A stretch of DNA of 64,000 bases from Bosea sp. Tri-49 (GCF_003952665.1 NZ_CP017946.1:1922001-1986000); one strand, 5' to 3'; numbered from the stretch's first letter, positions 24,701-33,236 are shown. The notes: generated by a model from the letters alone, not told the origin. Numbers and translations: made by a program.

Positions 24701-27688
24701 CTTGGTCAGGCCGCCCCTGCCGTCGAAACTAGTCGAGACGCCGATATCGTAGCCGTTGCTGTCGAAGACGGCGCCGTTCGCGCCGAGCGTCAGCGCGGTG
24801 AAACCGAAGAGATAGTCGGATTGATTGGCAGTGGCGCGCAGGGTGCCGCCGTCGAGATTGAGCGTCGCCGTTCCGGCGCCCTTGATCACCTGGCCGGTCT
24901 CGAGCACGCCGCGGCCGTTCACGGCGTTGCCGAGCAAGTTGAGCGTGCCGCTGGAGCCTGAGTGGGTTGCCAGCGTCGTCGTCAGCGCGCTGACCTTGCC
25001 GCCATTCTCGACCGTCAGCGTACCGGTGCCGGAAAAGCCGACATGGAGCACGTCGGCATTGCTCCAGCGCGAGCCGGCGCCAGTCACCGTCACCGTGCCG
25101 GTGCCCCCGGTGTTTGTGCCGACAAAGAGCATGGTGCCCGTGACCGTGCCGCCATCCGCGATCGTCAGCGTACCGGTGCCGGAGGTGCCGACATGGAGCT
25201 CGGCGTTGTTGGTCCAGGTCGAGCCGGCACCGGTCACCGTCGCAGTGCCCGTGCTGCCGGAGTTGGAGCCGATCACACCGTCGGTGCTGGTGACATTGCC
25301 GCCATTCTCGACCGTCAGCGTACCGGTGCCGGAAACGCCGACATGGAGCTGGCCGCTGTTGCTCCAGGTCGAGCCGGCGCCGTTCACCGTCACCGTGCCG
25401 CTGCCAGAATTGGCGCCGATAAGGCCAAGGGTATTCGAGACCTTGCCGCCAGCCTCGATCGTCAGCGTGCCGGTGCCGTTAAAGCCAACTCGGAGCACGC
25501 CGCTATTGGTCCAGGTCGAGCCGGCGCCAGTCACCGTCACCGTGCCGGTGCTGCCAGAAGACTGGCCGACATAGCCGCCGGTGTTCAGAACCTTGCCGCC
25601 GGCTGCGATGGTCAGCGTCCCACTGCCTGCGAAACCGACATTGAGGTCGCTGAAATTGGTCCAGATCGAGCCGGCGCCCGTCACCGTCACCGTGCCGCTG
25701 CTGCCAGCGTTCGCGCCGAGATAGCCAGTGGTGTTCAAGACCGTGGCGCCAGCCTCGATCGTCAGAGTCCCGGTGCCGGCACGGCCGACACGAAGCACGC
25801 TGTTATTGGTCCAGGTCGAGCCGGCGCCGCTCACCGTCACCGTGCCGGTGGAGCCGGCGTTGTAGCCGACATGACCAGTGACGCTCGAGACCGTGCCGCC
25901 ATTCGAGACGGTCAGCGTGCCGGTGCCTGAATTGCCGACGGTCAGCTCGCCGCTATTGGTCCAGGTCGAGCCGGCGCCCGTCACTGTCACCGTGCCGGTG
26001 CCGGACTGGGTTCTGCCGAGATTGCCATTGGTGGTCGATACCGTGCCGCCATTCGAGACGGTCACCGTGCCGGTGCCGCCAGAGCCGACAGTGAAGTCGG
26101 CGCTCGTGCTCAAGGTCGAGCCCGCGCCGGTCACTATCACCGTGCCGGTGCCGCCGTTACCGACATAGAGCAGGGAGGCAGAGACCGCGCCGCCGTTCTC
26201 GACATTCAGCGTGCCGGTTCCCGCGTTGCCGACGACGAGATCGCCGCTCCAGTTCGAACCGACGCCAGTCACCGTCACCGTGCCGGTGCCACCGGCGTTT
26301 GTACCGACATAGAGCATGCTGCTCGAGACCGAGCCGCCGTTCTCGATGGTCAGCGTGCCGGTGCCCAGATAGCCGACAAAAAGATCACCGGTATTGGTCC
26401 AGGTCGAGCCGGCGCCGCTCACCGTCACCGCGCCGGTGCTGCCGGAATTGTAGCCGACATAGCCAACGGTGTTCGAGACCGTGCCGCCAGCCTCGATCGT
26501 CAGCGTGCCGGTGCCTGAGTTGCCGACGGTCAGCTCGCCGCTATTGGTCCAGGTCGAGCCGGAGCCGGTCACTGTCACCGTGCCGCTGCCGCCAGCCAAC
26601 TCGCCGATCACGCCTGCACGGTTGGAAACCGTGCCGCCATTCGCGACGGTCAAACTTCCGGTGCCCTGCCGGCCCACGAAAAGATCACGGGACAGGGTCC
26701 AGCTCGAGCCGGTACCGGTCACCGTCACGCTGCCGCTGCCGCCGGCGCTGAAGCCGATCGTGCCCGATCGACTGGAGAATGCGCCGCTGGAGACTGCGCC
26801 GCCATTCTCGATGATCAGGCTGCCGGTGCCCGCATCGCCTATGATGACGGCAGAGGACATGGTCCAGCGCGAGCCCGTGCCGGTCACCGTCACCGTGCCG
26901 TTGCCGTCGGTACTCGTGCCGATCCCGCCGTCGGCGCTCTCGACGATGCCACCATTTTCGACCCGCAGCGTGCCGGTGCCGCCGGTGCCGACCCTGAGGT
27001 TGCTGACACCGGTCCAGCGCGAGCCCGCGCCGGTCACCGTCGCCGTGCCATTGCTGCCGATGCCACCACCGATAACGCCGACGCTGCCCCCGCCACCGGA
27101 GACCGTGGCGCCATCCGCGATGGTCAATGAGCCGGTGCCTGCATTCCCGACATAGATGTAGAACGCGGCCAGGCTGGTGCCAGCGCCGGTCACCGTCACC
27201 GTGCCGGTACTGCCGGCACGATAACCGATTTCAAGGACGCCCGTCGAGACGGCGCCCTCATTCTCGATCGTCAACGTGCCTGTGCCGCGATGTCCGAGAT
27301 AGATATTGCCTGGATGGTTGTTCCAGGTCGAGCCGGCGCCGGTCACCGTCAACGCGCCGCTGCTGCCCGCCTGGTTGCCGATATAGCCGTCCCGGATATT
27401 GGAAACGGCGCCGCCGGCCGCGATGGTCAGGGTGCCGGTGGCGGTGTCGCCGATCGTGAGATCGACCCCGCCCAGATCCCAGTTGGTGAGCGGCGGCGCC
27501 GGGATGGCGGGAGACAGCTCGCCGGTGCCGGTGACCGACTGGGCGCGCGCCAGCGGCGCGGCTGCGAGCAAAGCTATGCCAGCCGCGACCGCGCCAGCGA
27601 CTCGCGAAATCGCAAACGGCAGCCGAGCTAACGGCGACGCAAAGGCCTGCGCAATCTGCGCAGGTTTCGAATTGTCTGATCCTGGCAC
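21782..27688 (-). CDS. Giant autotransporter adhesin-like protein with T5SS/PEP-CTERM repeats (about 1968 aa)
   Basis: A type V secretion protein. The frame is open to 28120, but upstream it overlaps a tRNA; GTG 27688 is the best start and gives an extended signal peptide (about residues 1-50) ending in PLARAQS. About 16 tandem repeats of some 50 residues follow (about 70-920), each built as TVTVTGAGSTW then a VGNSGTGTLTIENGG segment, the T5SS/PEP-CTERM repeat pattern. Five autotransporter-associated beta-strand repeats (GTLTLTGTNTYSG type) lie at about 1000-1400. A Gly/Ser/Thr linker near 1540-1580 leads to an 8-11 strand beta-barrel domain (about 1690-1968) ending in Phe (VEMRF). The passenger is likely a surface-exposed beta-helix. 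The start codon is the least certain part. Confidence 0.85.
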   Translation of the reverse strand: MPGSDNSKPAQIAQAFASPLARLPFAISRVAGAVAAGIALLAAAPLARAQSVTGTGELSPAIPAPPLTNWDLGGVDLTIGDTATGTLTIAAGGAVSNIRDGYIGNQAGSSGALTVTGAGSTWNNHPGNIYLGHRGTGTLTIENEGAVSTGVLEIGYRAGSTGTVTVTGAGTSLAAFYIYVGNAGTGSLTIADGATVSGGGGSVGVIGGGIGSNGTATVTGAGSRWTGVSNLRVGTGGTGTLRVENGGIVESADGGIGTSTDGNGTVTVTGTGSRWTMSSAVIIGDAGTGSLIIENGGAVSSGAFSSRSGTIGFSAGGSGSVTVTGTGSSWTLSRDLFVGRQGTGSLTVANGGTVSNRAGVIGELAGGSGTVTVTGSGSTWTNSGELTVGNSGTGTLTIEAGGTVSNTVGYVGYNSGSTGAVTVSGAGSTWTNTGDLFVGYLGTGTLTIENGGSVSSSMLYVGTNAGGTGTVTVTGVGSNWSGDLVVGNAGTGTLNVENGGAVSASLLYVGNGGTGTVIVTGAGSTLSTSADFTVGSGGTGTVTVSNGGTVSTTNGNLGRTQSGTGTVTVTGAGSTWTNSGELTVGNSGTGTLTVSNGGTVSSVTGHVGYNAGSTGTVTVSGAGSTWTNNSVLRVGRAGTGTLTIEAGATVLNTTGYLGANAGSSGTVTVTGAGSIWTNFSDLNVGFAGSGTLTIAAGGKVLNTGGYVGQSSGSTGTVTVTGAGSTWTNSGVLRVGFNGTGTLTIEAGGKVSNTLGLIGANSGSGTVTVNGAGSTWSNSGQLHVGVSGTGTLTVENGGNVTSTDGVIGSNSGSTGTATVTGAGSTWTNNAELHVGTSGTGTLTIADGGTVTGTMLFVGTNTGGTGTVTVTGAGSRWSNADVLHVGFSGTGTLTVENGGKVSALTTTLATHSGSSGTLNLLGNAVNGRGVLETGQVIKGAGTATLNLDGGTLRATANQSDYLFGFTALTLGANGAVFDSNGYDIGVSTSFDGRGGLTKQGAGTLTLTGTNTYTGGTIISGGKLSISSDLNLGAGGGALTLAGGTLLVTQGFATGRAVVLSGSGGTIEVAASQSFLLGWTVSGTGALTKTGTGTLTLTGTNTYSGATRIEAGKLWISGSNAMSVASDYTVAAGALLDVNDALGTVTAGSIAGAGQLRIGLLSTLETGATNASTTFSGMIYDAGSIRKVGTGTLTLTEENTYSGGTTIAGGAISISKESNLGNTSGALTLDGGVLQVTGTTLNELTRAIVFGSNGGGFDIVEAGNTFSLNQSLAGTGAFSKAGAGTLVFKGSSSYSGATTVSGGTLRAGVAGAFSSSSAFTVASGARLDLAGFNQSIGSLAGAGTVTLGSGTLTAGSDNSSTSFSGSITGTGGVTKTGTGTLTLTGANTYNGATKVSGGKLVVNGSLASSVTLDGGSLGGSGTIGGVSVASGGTVAPGNSIGTLTVSGNVAFATGSTYQVEINAAGQSDRIVATGIATLSGGTVQVLADAGNYAAATSYTILTATGGVSGRFSTVTSNLAFLTPSLGYDSRNVTLTMTRNDTGFGPGDGGSSGGGSGGTSGGGDTNTGGGGTSDGGSSGGGGTSGGSQRPYVAATRNQGFIAVAAERLGVGNPVYDALLSSTVAEARAGFDLLSGEAHAQAVSVMIDESRLVRDTILSRLRGPLLTQQGGQVAAAFSADLPGRKGAVLMAAPVPQPRYALWGEAFGSAGNSDADGNAASLSRRSGGALLGADVMLYDTPGSSLRVGVAGGYSQSRFDLDARFSTGKLESGHAALYAGARFGNLRLDAGLAYSWSESDIRRQVQIRGFGDSLRLQRPGAVAQGFAELGYGFAFNGFALEPFAQLALIRVSTDAGTEQGGAAALRVLSSDQTLGFTTLGLRAEAQLGTMPLFARAMLGWRHGFGELTPQAKTAFALGTTPARVFAAQIDREALVAEAGLDWRISQATALGLTYSAAIGERSRDHALKGRVEMRF
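24930..27480. repeat. Tandem ~150-bp repeats inside the autotransporter gene
   Basis: Roughly sixteen imperfect copies of a ~150-base unit, coding on the minus strand for the T5SS-type repeat. Near-identical blocks recur in the plus strand, for example GGTCCAGGTCGAGCCGGC, seen again and again. They are degenerate enough to be old but alike enough for recombination to change copy number. Confidence 0.8.
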
Positions 27689-27882
27689 TATGGGTCCCCG
27701 CCCAGCGCAACACGCTACGCGGTCTTGCGCGGGCGGCAATGAACAGCCATTCACATGCGAGTAAACAGGAACTGTGTGATAAAAATACCGTGACCATCGA
27801 CGCGCTTGCCAGGTCGACCCCGCTTCGTCTGTAGCCCGCTGATCTTGCCCTCGCCGCAGCGGCCTGATACCGCAGCGCAAGG

Positions 27883-27957
27883 GCCGGCGTAGCACAGCGG
27901 TAGTGCAGCGGTTTTGTAAACCGAAGGTCGGGAGTTCGATCCTCTCCGCCGGCACCA
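27883..27957 (+). tRNA. tRNA-Thr(TGT)
   Basis: A complete 75-base cloverleaf with encoded CCA. Acceptor arms GCCGGCG / CGCCGGC pair, the anticodon loop TTTGTAA gives TGT, reading ACA, and the T-arm carries GAGTTCGATCCTC. The D-stem is GCAC/GTGC rather than the common GCTC/GAGC, a compensated change. It is divergent from the autotransporter, about 195 bases upstream of its start. Confidence 0.96.
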
Positions 27958-28028
27958 TCCTGATCCCTGTGGCCTGTCGCTTGCTGAGGCATGCCGCCGC
28001 GACGGAGACGATCGGAGCCTGCCGAGCG

Positions 28029-28454
28029 ATGACTTCTGCTGACCAGCGCGACCAACTTCTCGCCCTCGCGCAACGTTGCGAGCGCACCGGCCGCCCCGAC
28101 CGCAATCTCGACGCCGACATCTACGAGGCGCTCGGCTTCACCGTACGCCGCAAGCCGACCACCTTGCTCGCCCCGCGCACGCCGCCCGGCGGCATCTACC
28201 AGCAGGGCTCGCTCTGGAAGGCGATCGGCAAGATCAGCGCCGAGATCGACGTCGCGGTCAACGTCATCCGTGAGAAGGCGCCGGACTGGAACTGGAGCCT
28301 GCAATCGGTCGCGACCGAGCAGCAGACCTATGAGGCGCTGGTCGCCGGCTGCTCGGGCCAGGGCGCGCTCGCCTCGCTCGCGCTCTGCGCTGCGCTGCTC
28401 AAGGCCTTCGCCAGGGGGCGGTCCGAGCAATCCTCGGCACAGGGCGACGAGTAG
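28029..28454 (+). CDS. Hypothetical protein (141 aa)
   Basis: A small soluble protein of unknown function. ATG 28029 begins at MTSADQRDQLLALAQRCE; no strong SD is evident. The sequence has a helical N-terminus, an YEALGF segment, and a tryptophan-containing part (APDWNWSLQSV), a layout vaguely like phage-type small domains, but I cannot assign a family. It lies 71 bases after tRNA-Thr in the same direction, a common site for mobile genes, though its GC content is similar to the surroundings. Confidence 0.6.
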   Translation: MTSADQRDQLLALAQRCERTGRPDRNLDADIYEALGFTVRRKPTTLLAPRTPPGGIYQQGSLWKAIGKISAEIDVAVNVIREKAPDWNWSLQSVATEQQTYEALVAGCSGQGALASLALCAALLKAFARGRSEQSSAQGDE

Positions 28455-28697
28455 AATGCCCGCGACTTCAACGGCGAAGCCGATTTGCCGGACAAACTGA
28501 TTCAACCTGCCTCGATAAAGCCCTAGCGGCGGTGGCGCCTCACGGAAAGTTGACCCAAGGCAACCACACGACGGTTGAAGGCGTTGTTGCGACAGCTAGT
28601 TTGACGCTCGGGCGGAGCCGAAAGCCCAGGGCATGATGCCGGCTGGCGGGGCGCCATCCGGGGGAGGTCATGCTCTTCTCGTTGTTGGAGCCTGATC

Positions 28698-29684
28698 ATG
28701 GCCCGTTTCGAACCCTCGCGCCGCACCGTGATGGCGGGAGCCGGCGTGCTCGCCACCGCAGCCGCGCTCGACCTGCCCGCTGGCATCGCGCCGGCCCACG
28801 CGCAAGGAGCTTCCGTGAACCAGAACCCGGGTTTCTACCGCTACAAGGTCGGCGACATCACCGTCACCGCCCTGAATGACGGCTTCGCCAAGCGCCCGCT
28901 CGAAGGCTTCGTCCGCAATGCCGAGCTCGCCGACGTCAAGAAGGCGATGGAGCAGGCCTATCTGCCGGCCGACGCGCTCTCGATCAGCTTCACCACGCTG
29001 GCGCTGCAGATCGGCGACAAGCTCGTCCTGATCGACACCGGCAACGGCGATTCCGGCGCGCCGACCTCGGGCGCCTGGATGAAGAACTTCCAGGCCGCCG
29101 GGCTCGACCCCAAGAACGTCTCGACCGTGGTCTTCAGCCATTTCCACGGCGACCACATCAACGGCTTCCGGCTCAAGGACGGCACTGCCGTGTTCCCGAA
29201 CGCCGAGGTGATGGTACCGGCGGCCGAATGGGCGTTCTGGATGGACGACGCCAAGATGAACGCCGCCCCCGAGGCAATGAAAGGCGCATTCAACGGCGTG
29301 CGCCGCGTCTTCGGCCCCGTCGCCAAGGATGTGAAGCAATACGAGGCCGGCAAGGAGATCCTGCCGGGCGTGACCGCGATCGCAGCTCCGGGCCATACGC
29401 CGGGGCACACCGTCTATGCCGTCTCCTCCGGCAACGGCAAGCTGATGGTGATGTCGGACACCACCAACCACCCGGCCCTGTTCGTGCGCAATCCCGACTG
29501 GTCGGCGGTGTTCGACATGGACGGGCCGCAGGCGGCCGCCACCCGCCGCAAGCTGCTCGACATGGCCGTGGCCGACAAGATGCAGGTCGCCTTCTACCAC
29601 GCCCCCTTCCCCGCTACCGGCCATATCGCCAAGGCGGGCAACGGCTTCGAGCTCGTGCCGTTGCAGTGGAGCAGCGCGATCTGA
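28698..29684 (+). CDS. Exported MBL-fold metallohydrolase
   Basis: A 328-residue metallo-beta-lactamase-fold hydrolase. The N-terminus SRRTVMAGAGVLATAAALD is a Tat-type signal, cleaved near AHAQG, so it acts in the periplasm. The metal site FSHFHGDHINGF lies near residue 150 and is followed by APGHTPGH, DTTNHP and a final FYHAPFPATGH, all expected for dinuclear zinc lactonase-like enzymes. The overall arrangement resembles AHL lactonase/arylsulfatase-like members of the family, but the substrate is not readable. It is followed by a clear terminator. Confidence 0.9.
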   Translation: MARFEPSRRTVMAGAGVLATAAALDLPAGIAPAHAQGASVNQNPGFYRYKVGDITVTALNDGFAKRPLEGFVRNAELADVKKAMEQAYLPADALSISFTTLALQIGDKLVLIDTGNGDSGAPTSGAWMKNFQAAGLDPKNVSTVVFSHFHGDHINGFRLKDGTAVFPNAEVMVPAAEWAFWMDDAKMNAAPEAMKGAFNGVRRVFGPVAKDVKQYEAGKEILPGVTAIAAPGHTPGHTVYAVSSGNGKLMVMSDTTNHPALFVRNPDWSAVFDMDGPQAAATRRKLLDMAVADKMQVAFYHAPFPATGHIAKAGNGFELVPLQWSSAI

Positions 29685-29705
29685 GACCCTCGCGCATCCG
29701 CTGGA

Positions 29706-29740
29706 GAAAGGCCGGGGCATGCGCCTCGGCCTTTCTTTTT
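29706..29740 (+). terminator. Rho-independent terminator after MBL hydrolase
   Basis: GAAAGGCCG pairs with CGGCCTTTC across a 12-base loop, followed by TTTTT. It begins 22 bases after the MBL gene stop. Confidence 0.85.
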
Positions 29741-29794
29741 GACCGGCCGGCTCGCGATCGGCCCCGCCGGCGTGCTAGACCGCTAGAGCCGGAT

Positions 29795-29911
29795 GATTTC
29801 AGATGGAGCCGCAAAGCGGTTCCATCTGAAATCTGAATCCGCCTCTCATCAAAGAGTTAGAGCAGGATCACAGCGAAAAACCGGTTCCCACTTTTTCGCA
29901 TCCTGCTCTAG
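29795..29911. repeat. Rhizobial-type bipartite palindromic repeat
   Basis: Two adjacent inverted repeats. The first (29795-29833) is GATTTCAGATGG / CCATCTGAAATC around a CGCAAAGCG-type core with one mismatch. The second (29858-29911) starts TAGAGCAGGAT and ends ATCCTGCTCTA with an internal AAAAACCGGTTCCCACTTTTT. Elements of this kind are dispersed intergenically in Hyphomicrobiales genomes; only one copy is seen here, so the repeat nature rests on that knowledge. Confidence 0.7.
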
Positions 29912-29935
29912 CACCATGCCTGCCGGATACCCGCG

Positions 29936-30709
29936 ATGACCGAGCGCTTCACCGCCATCTCCTTCGTCGCCAGCGACACCGCCGAGGCCCAGGCCGCGCG
30001 CGCCAAGCTGGTCGAACGCTATGGCGACGCCAATCCGGCTGAGGCCGAGGTCGTCGTCGCGCTCGGCGGCGACGGGCTGATGCTGCAGACGCTGCATCGC
30101 TTCATGGGCACGGCCAAGCCGATCTACGGCATGAACCGCGGCTCGGTCGGCTTCCTGATGAACGAGTTCCGCGAGCGCGGCCTGCGCCAGCGGCTCGAGG
30201 CGGCGCAGCGCAGCGTCGTCCACCCGCTGGCGATGACGGCGGTCGACTGCAACGGCAAGCGCGTCGAGGCGCGCGCGATCAACGAGGTCTCTCTGTTCCG
30301 CCGGTCCTACCAGGCCGCGAAGCTGCGGATCTCGGTCGACGGCCAGGTGCGCCTCTCCGAGCTCTTCGCCGACGGCGTGCTGGTTGCGACCCCAGCCGGC
30401 TCGACCGCCTACAACCTCTCGGCCAACGGCCCGATCCTGCCGCTCGATGCGCCGCTGCTGGCGCTCACACCGCTCTCACCCTTCCGGCCGCGGCGCTGGC
30501 GCGGAGCGCTCCTGCCCGATCATGCCAAAGTGACGATCGCCGTGCTGGAGGCGGAGAAGCGCCCGGTCAGCGCCGTCGCCGACCACACCCAGATCGACAA
30601 CGTCATCTCGGTCTCGATCGCGATCGACCGCTCGCTAGACCTCGTCATGATGCACGACCCTGGCCACAGCCTGGACGAGCGCATCCTGCGCGAGCAATTC
30701 GGCTACTGA
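29936..30709 (+). CDS. nadK: NAD kinase
   Basis: A 257-residue cytoplasmic kinase making NADP from NAD and ATP. The [13 protein letters not shown] motif at about residues 44-56 contains the catalytic aspartate. The substrate-binding [13 protein letters not shown] and the later [16 protein letters not shown] (about 155-170) are diagnostic. Length and start fit the short alphaproteobacterial form. It directly follows the bipartite palindromic repeat and has no clear operon partner. Confidence 0.95.
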   Translation: MTERFTAISFVASDTAEAQAARAKLVERYGDANPAEAEVVVALGGDGLMLQTLHRFMGTAKPIYGMNRGSVGFLMNEFRERGLRQRLEAAQRSVVHPLAMTAVDCNGKRVEARAINEVSLFRRSYQAAKLRISVDGQVRLSELFADGVLVATPAGSTAYNLSANGPILPLDAPLLALTPLSPFRPRRWRGALLPDHAKVTIAVLEAEKRPVSAVADHTQIDNVISVSIAIDRSLDLVMMHDPGHSLDERILREQFGY

Positions 30710-30833
30710 GGGCTGCGGCGCCGATGGCGCCGCCTTACTCGCAGTCCTGCCGTTTGCCGGTCGTCCTGGTCCGTTTCACCGGTCCTCGGAAAGCTCGAAT
30801 TTTTTGTCGGGGACAAGCCTCGGAAAGTCGCTT

Positions 30834-30848
30834 GAACAAAACAGGAAC
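30834..30848 (+). promoter_or_regulatory. SOS box (LexA site) upstream of ssb
   Basis: GAAC-AAAACAG-GAAC matches the alphaproteobacterial LexA consensus GAAC-N7-GAAC exactly. It lies 90 bases upstream of the ssb start codon, within the promoter region. Confidence 0.8.
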
Positions 30849-30938
30849 ATCGTTGATAGTGCCCGCATGGCCGGCTAGGGTCCGGCTCCGGTCGATCGGC
30901 CGGGTTTGTGATGAAGTGCGCAGGAAACGGAGCCTGTC

Positions 30939-31490
30939 ATGGCTGGTAGCGTCAACAAGGTCATTCTGGTCGGCAATCTCGGGCGCGACCCCGAGGTGCG
31001 GCGCCTCGGTAGCGGCGAGCCGGTGGTCAATCTCAGGATCGCCACCTCGGAAACCTGGCGCGACAAGCAGTCGGGCGAGCGCAAGGAGCGCACCGAGTGG
31101 CACTCCGTGGTGATCTTCAACGAGAACCTCGCCAAGGTCGCCGAGCAGTATCTGAAGAAGGGCTCGAAGATTTACATCGAGGGCCAGCTGCAGACCCGCA
31201 AATGGCAGGATCAGCAGGGCGTCGAGAAGTACACCACCGAGATCGTGCTGCAGCGCTTTCGCGGCGAACTCACCATCCTCGACAGCCGCGGTCAGGGCGG
31301 CGACGAGTTCGGTGGCGGCAGCAGCGGCGGTGGCGGCTATGGCGACGAAGGCTCGTCGGGCGGCGGCAGCTCCTTCGGCCGGTCGAGCCCGGTCGGCGGC
31401 GGCTCGCGCCAGCCGGCGATGGCGAGCGGTGGCGGCAGCAGCGGCGGCTCGCGTTCGTCGAGCCATCTCGACGACGATATCCCATTCTAG
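30939..31490 (+). CDS. ssb: Single-stranded DNA-binding protein
   Basis: A 183-residue SSB. The OB-fold spans about residues 1-110, opening [18 protein letters not shown], with the [12 protein letters not shown] and [15 protein letters not shown] segments. A Gly/Ser-rich linker follows, with the acidic tip DDDIPF at the C-terminus that binds partner proteins such as RecO, PriA and ExoI. ATG 30939 is preceded by GGAG. An exact SOS box upstream indicates LexA control. A hairpin terminator follows. Confidence 0.97.
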   Translation: MAGSVNKVILVGNLGRDPEVRRLGSGEPVVNLRIATSETWRDKQSGERKERTEWHSVVIFNENLAKVAEQYLKKGSKIYIEGQLQTRKWQDQQGVEKYTTEIVLQRFRGELTILDSRGQGGDEFGGGSSGGGGYGDEGSSGGGSSFGRSSPVGGGSRQPAMASGGGSSGGSRSSSHLDDDIPF

Positions 31491-31545
31491 GCTCGGCGCC
31501 CGATCGGATCGGGTCTCATTCCGGACAAGCCGCGAGAGCGGCGTG

Positions 31546-31585
31546 CGCCGGGATCCATTATCGATGGATCCCGGCGTTTCGTTTT
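31546..31585. terminator. Terminator between ssb and aroA (convergent)
   Basis: A 13-bp perfect stem (CGCCGGGATCCAT / ATGGATCCCGGCG) with a 5-base loop, followed by TTTCGTTTT on the plus strand. It ends ssb transcription and lies nine bases from the end of the convergent aroA gene. Confidence 0.88.
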
Positions 31586-31593
31586 GTCGGGCC

Positions 31594-32865
31594 CTACGGC
31601 ACCTCACCCTCGAAGCGCACGCCGAGCGAGCCGAGCGCGCGCCAGTAATCCGGATAGGTCTTGGCGACGCAAGCGGGGTCGAGGATGGTGATGCCGCCGA
31701 TCTTCAGCCCCGCCAGCGCGAAGCTCATGGCGATGCGGTGATCGGCGAAGGTGTCGATCTCGGCCGGAAGCGTCTGACCGGCCAGCGCCGGATCCGAGGC
31801 GACAAGGAGATCGTCGCCCTCCTCCACGCCGAGGCCCTCGCGGATCCGCGACAGGCCCTGCGCCAGCGCCGCGACGCGATCGCATTCCTTGACCCGCAGA
31901 TTGGCGATGCCGGTGAAGCGCACCGGCGTCCGGTTGAAGGCGGCAAGCACGGCGAGCGTCGGCACCGCATCCTGCATCTGCGAGCCGTCGATCTCGGCCG
32001 GCAGGTTGGGGAAGGCGGCGATCAATTCATGCGCCTTGGCGTCGGGCTGGGTGAAGGCTCCGGCCGGCACGCCGAGATCGATCGCGCCGCCGGTCAACAC
32101 CTCCGCCGCCCAGAGATAGGTCGCGGCCGAGGCGTCCGGCTCGATCAGGTAGTCGGTCGCGACATAGCCGGTCGGCGCGATCCGCCAGCCGCCGCTCTCC
32201 GGCTCGGAGACCTCGGCGCCGAAGGCACGCATCGTCGCCAAAGTCAGGTCGACATAGCCGCGCGCGCCGATCTCCTGGCCAGTCAGCACGACATCGACGG
32301 GGTTGCGCGCACAGGCGCCGGCCATCAGCAGTGCCGAGACATACTGGCTGGAGAGCCCGCCATCGACCTCGACCAGTCCGCCCTCGAAACCGCCCTGCCC
32401 CCGGATCGTGACCGGCGGGCAGCCGCTCGGCGCAGTGATCGCGACGCCCAATCGCGTGAGCGCCTCGACCAGCGGCAGAATCGGCCGCTTGCGCATATGC
32501 TCGTCGCCATCGACGACGACCATGCCGTCGACCAGCGCCGCCGCCGCGGTCAGGAAGCGGGTCGCCGTGCCGGCGTTGCCGAGGAAGAGCGGCTTGGCCG
32601 GCGCCCGCAATCGTCCGTCGCTGGTGACGACGAAGCTGGTCGCATCCGGCTCGTCGATCGTGACGCCCATGTCGCGCAGCGCCTGCGCCATATAGCGGGT
32701 GTCGTCGCTCTTCAGCGCGCCGCTGAGCCGGCTGGTGCCTTTCGCCAGCGCCGCGACCAGCAGTGCCCGGTTGGTGATCGATTTCGAGCCGGGCGGCATG
32801 ACACGGCCGGTCAGCGCCGCCGTCGTCGGCAGGATGGTGAGTTTGCTCAGGGCGGATTGGGTCAT
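31594..32865 (-). CDS. aroA: 3-phosphoshikimate 1-carboxyvinyltransferase (EPSP synthase)
   Basis: A 423-residue enzyme of the shikimate pathway that joins PEP to shikimate-3-phosphate. Motifs are PGSKSITNRALLVAAL near residue 25, the GNAGTATRFL motif near 94, DGDEHMRKRPI near 118, and C-terminal KECDRVAAL and DHRIAMSFALAGL. The GNAGTATR form resembles glyphosate-sensitive class I enzymes more than the class II GxxGTG type, but sensitivity is not certain from this. The start fits the family. It is convergent with ssb. Confidence 0.95.
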   Translation of the reverse strand: MTQSALSKLTILPTTAALTGRVMPPGSKSITNRALLVAALAKGTSRLSGALKSDDTRYMAQALRDMGVTIDEPDATSFVVTSDGRLRAPAKPLFLGNAGTATRFLTAAAALVDGMVVVDGDEHMRKRPILPLVEALTRLGVAITAPSGCPPVTIRGQGGFEGGLVEVDGGLSSQYVSALLMAGACARNPVDVVLTGQEIGARGYVDLTLATMRAFGAEVSEPESGGWRIAPTGYVATDYLIEPDASAATYLWAAEVLTGGAIDLGVPAGAFTQPDAKAHELIAAFPNLPAEIDGSQMQDAVPTLAVLAAFNRTPVRFTGIANLRVKECDRVAALAQGLSRIREGLGVEEGDDLLVASDPALAGQTLPAEIDTFADHRIAMSFALAGLKIGGITILDPACVAKTYPDYWRALGSLGVRFEGEVP

Positions 32866-32936
32866 GGCAGGCTCGCGGCTCGGTCGCGAGGGTCTTAGAC
32901 CGTGCGGCCGGCGAGCGGAAGCCGCGTCCGCGGCCC

Positions 32937-33236
32937 TCAGCCCTTTGCCAGACCGAACCCTCCGACCGGCTCGGTGATCACATGGCTGTCAAAACCGGCG
33001 ATGATCGGCCTGGCCTTGGCGATCGCCGCCTGCACCGCCGGCAGGGCGAGCGAGGCCTTGTGGCTCTCTTCCCTGTCCCAGACCTCGGTCACCCAGATCG
33101 CATCGGCGTCATCGGGATCGCGGGCGACGACATAGCTCAGGCAGCCGGGCATGGTGTCGCTGCTCTCGAGGATATAGCCGATCAGCGCCTCGCGCTCGCC
33201 GGGCTTGGCCCGCATCTTCCCAATCAACCCGTACAT
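32937..33236 (-). CDS. Antibiotic biosynthesis monooxygenase (ABM) domain protein
   Basis: A 99-residue protein of the ABM/YgiN-like dimeric alpha+beta barrel group. MYGLIGKMRAKPGEREALIGYI and the later WVTEVWDREESHKASLALPAV fit the family. SD GGAGAAGG supports ATG 33236; the frame continues to 33329 without homology. Such proteins use oxygen on quinones or aromatics or are stress-related, and the specific role cannot be read here. It lies just downstream of the glycine-betaine transporter genes on the same strand, 94 bases away. Confidence 0.82.
   Translation of the reverse strand: MYGLIGKMRAKPGEREALIGYILESSDTMPGCLSYVVARDPDDADAIWVTEVWDREESHKASLALPAVQAAIAKARPIIAGFDSHVITEPVGGFGLAKG

Noticed and set aside
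21749..27459. Many long plus-strand frames opposite the autotransporter
   Set aside because: Their repetitive Val-Pro or Arg-rich translations simply reflect the antisense of the tandem repeats.
24930..27480. Possible CRISPR array
   Set aside because: The repeats are about 150 bases, contiguous, degenerate and in frame with a protein; there are no short repeats with unique spacers, and no cas genes.
27689..28120. Upstream extension of the autotransporter frame beyond GTG 27688
   Set aside because: It would run through the promoter region and tRNA-Thr, and the signal peptide is best placed after GTG 27688.
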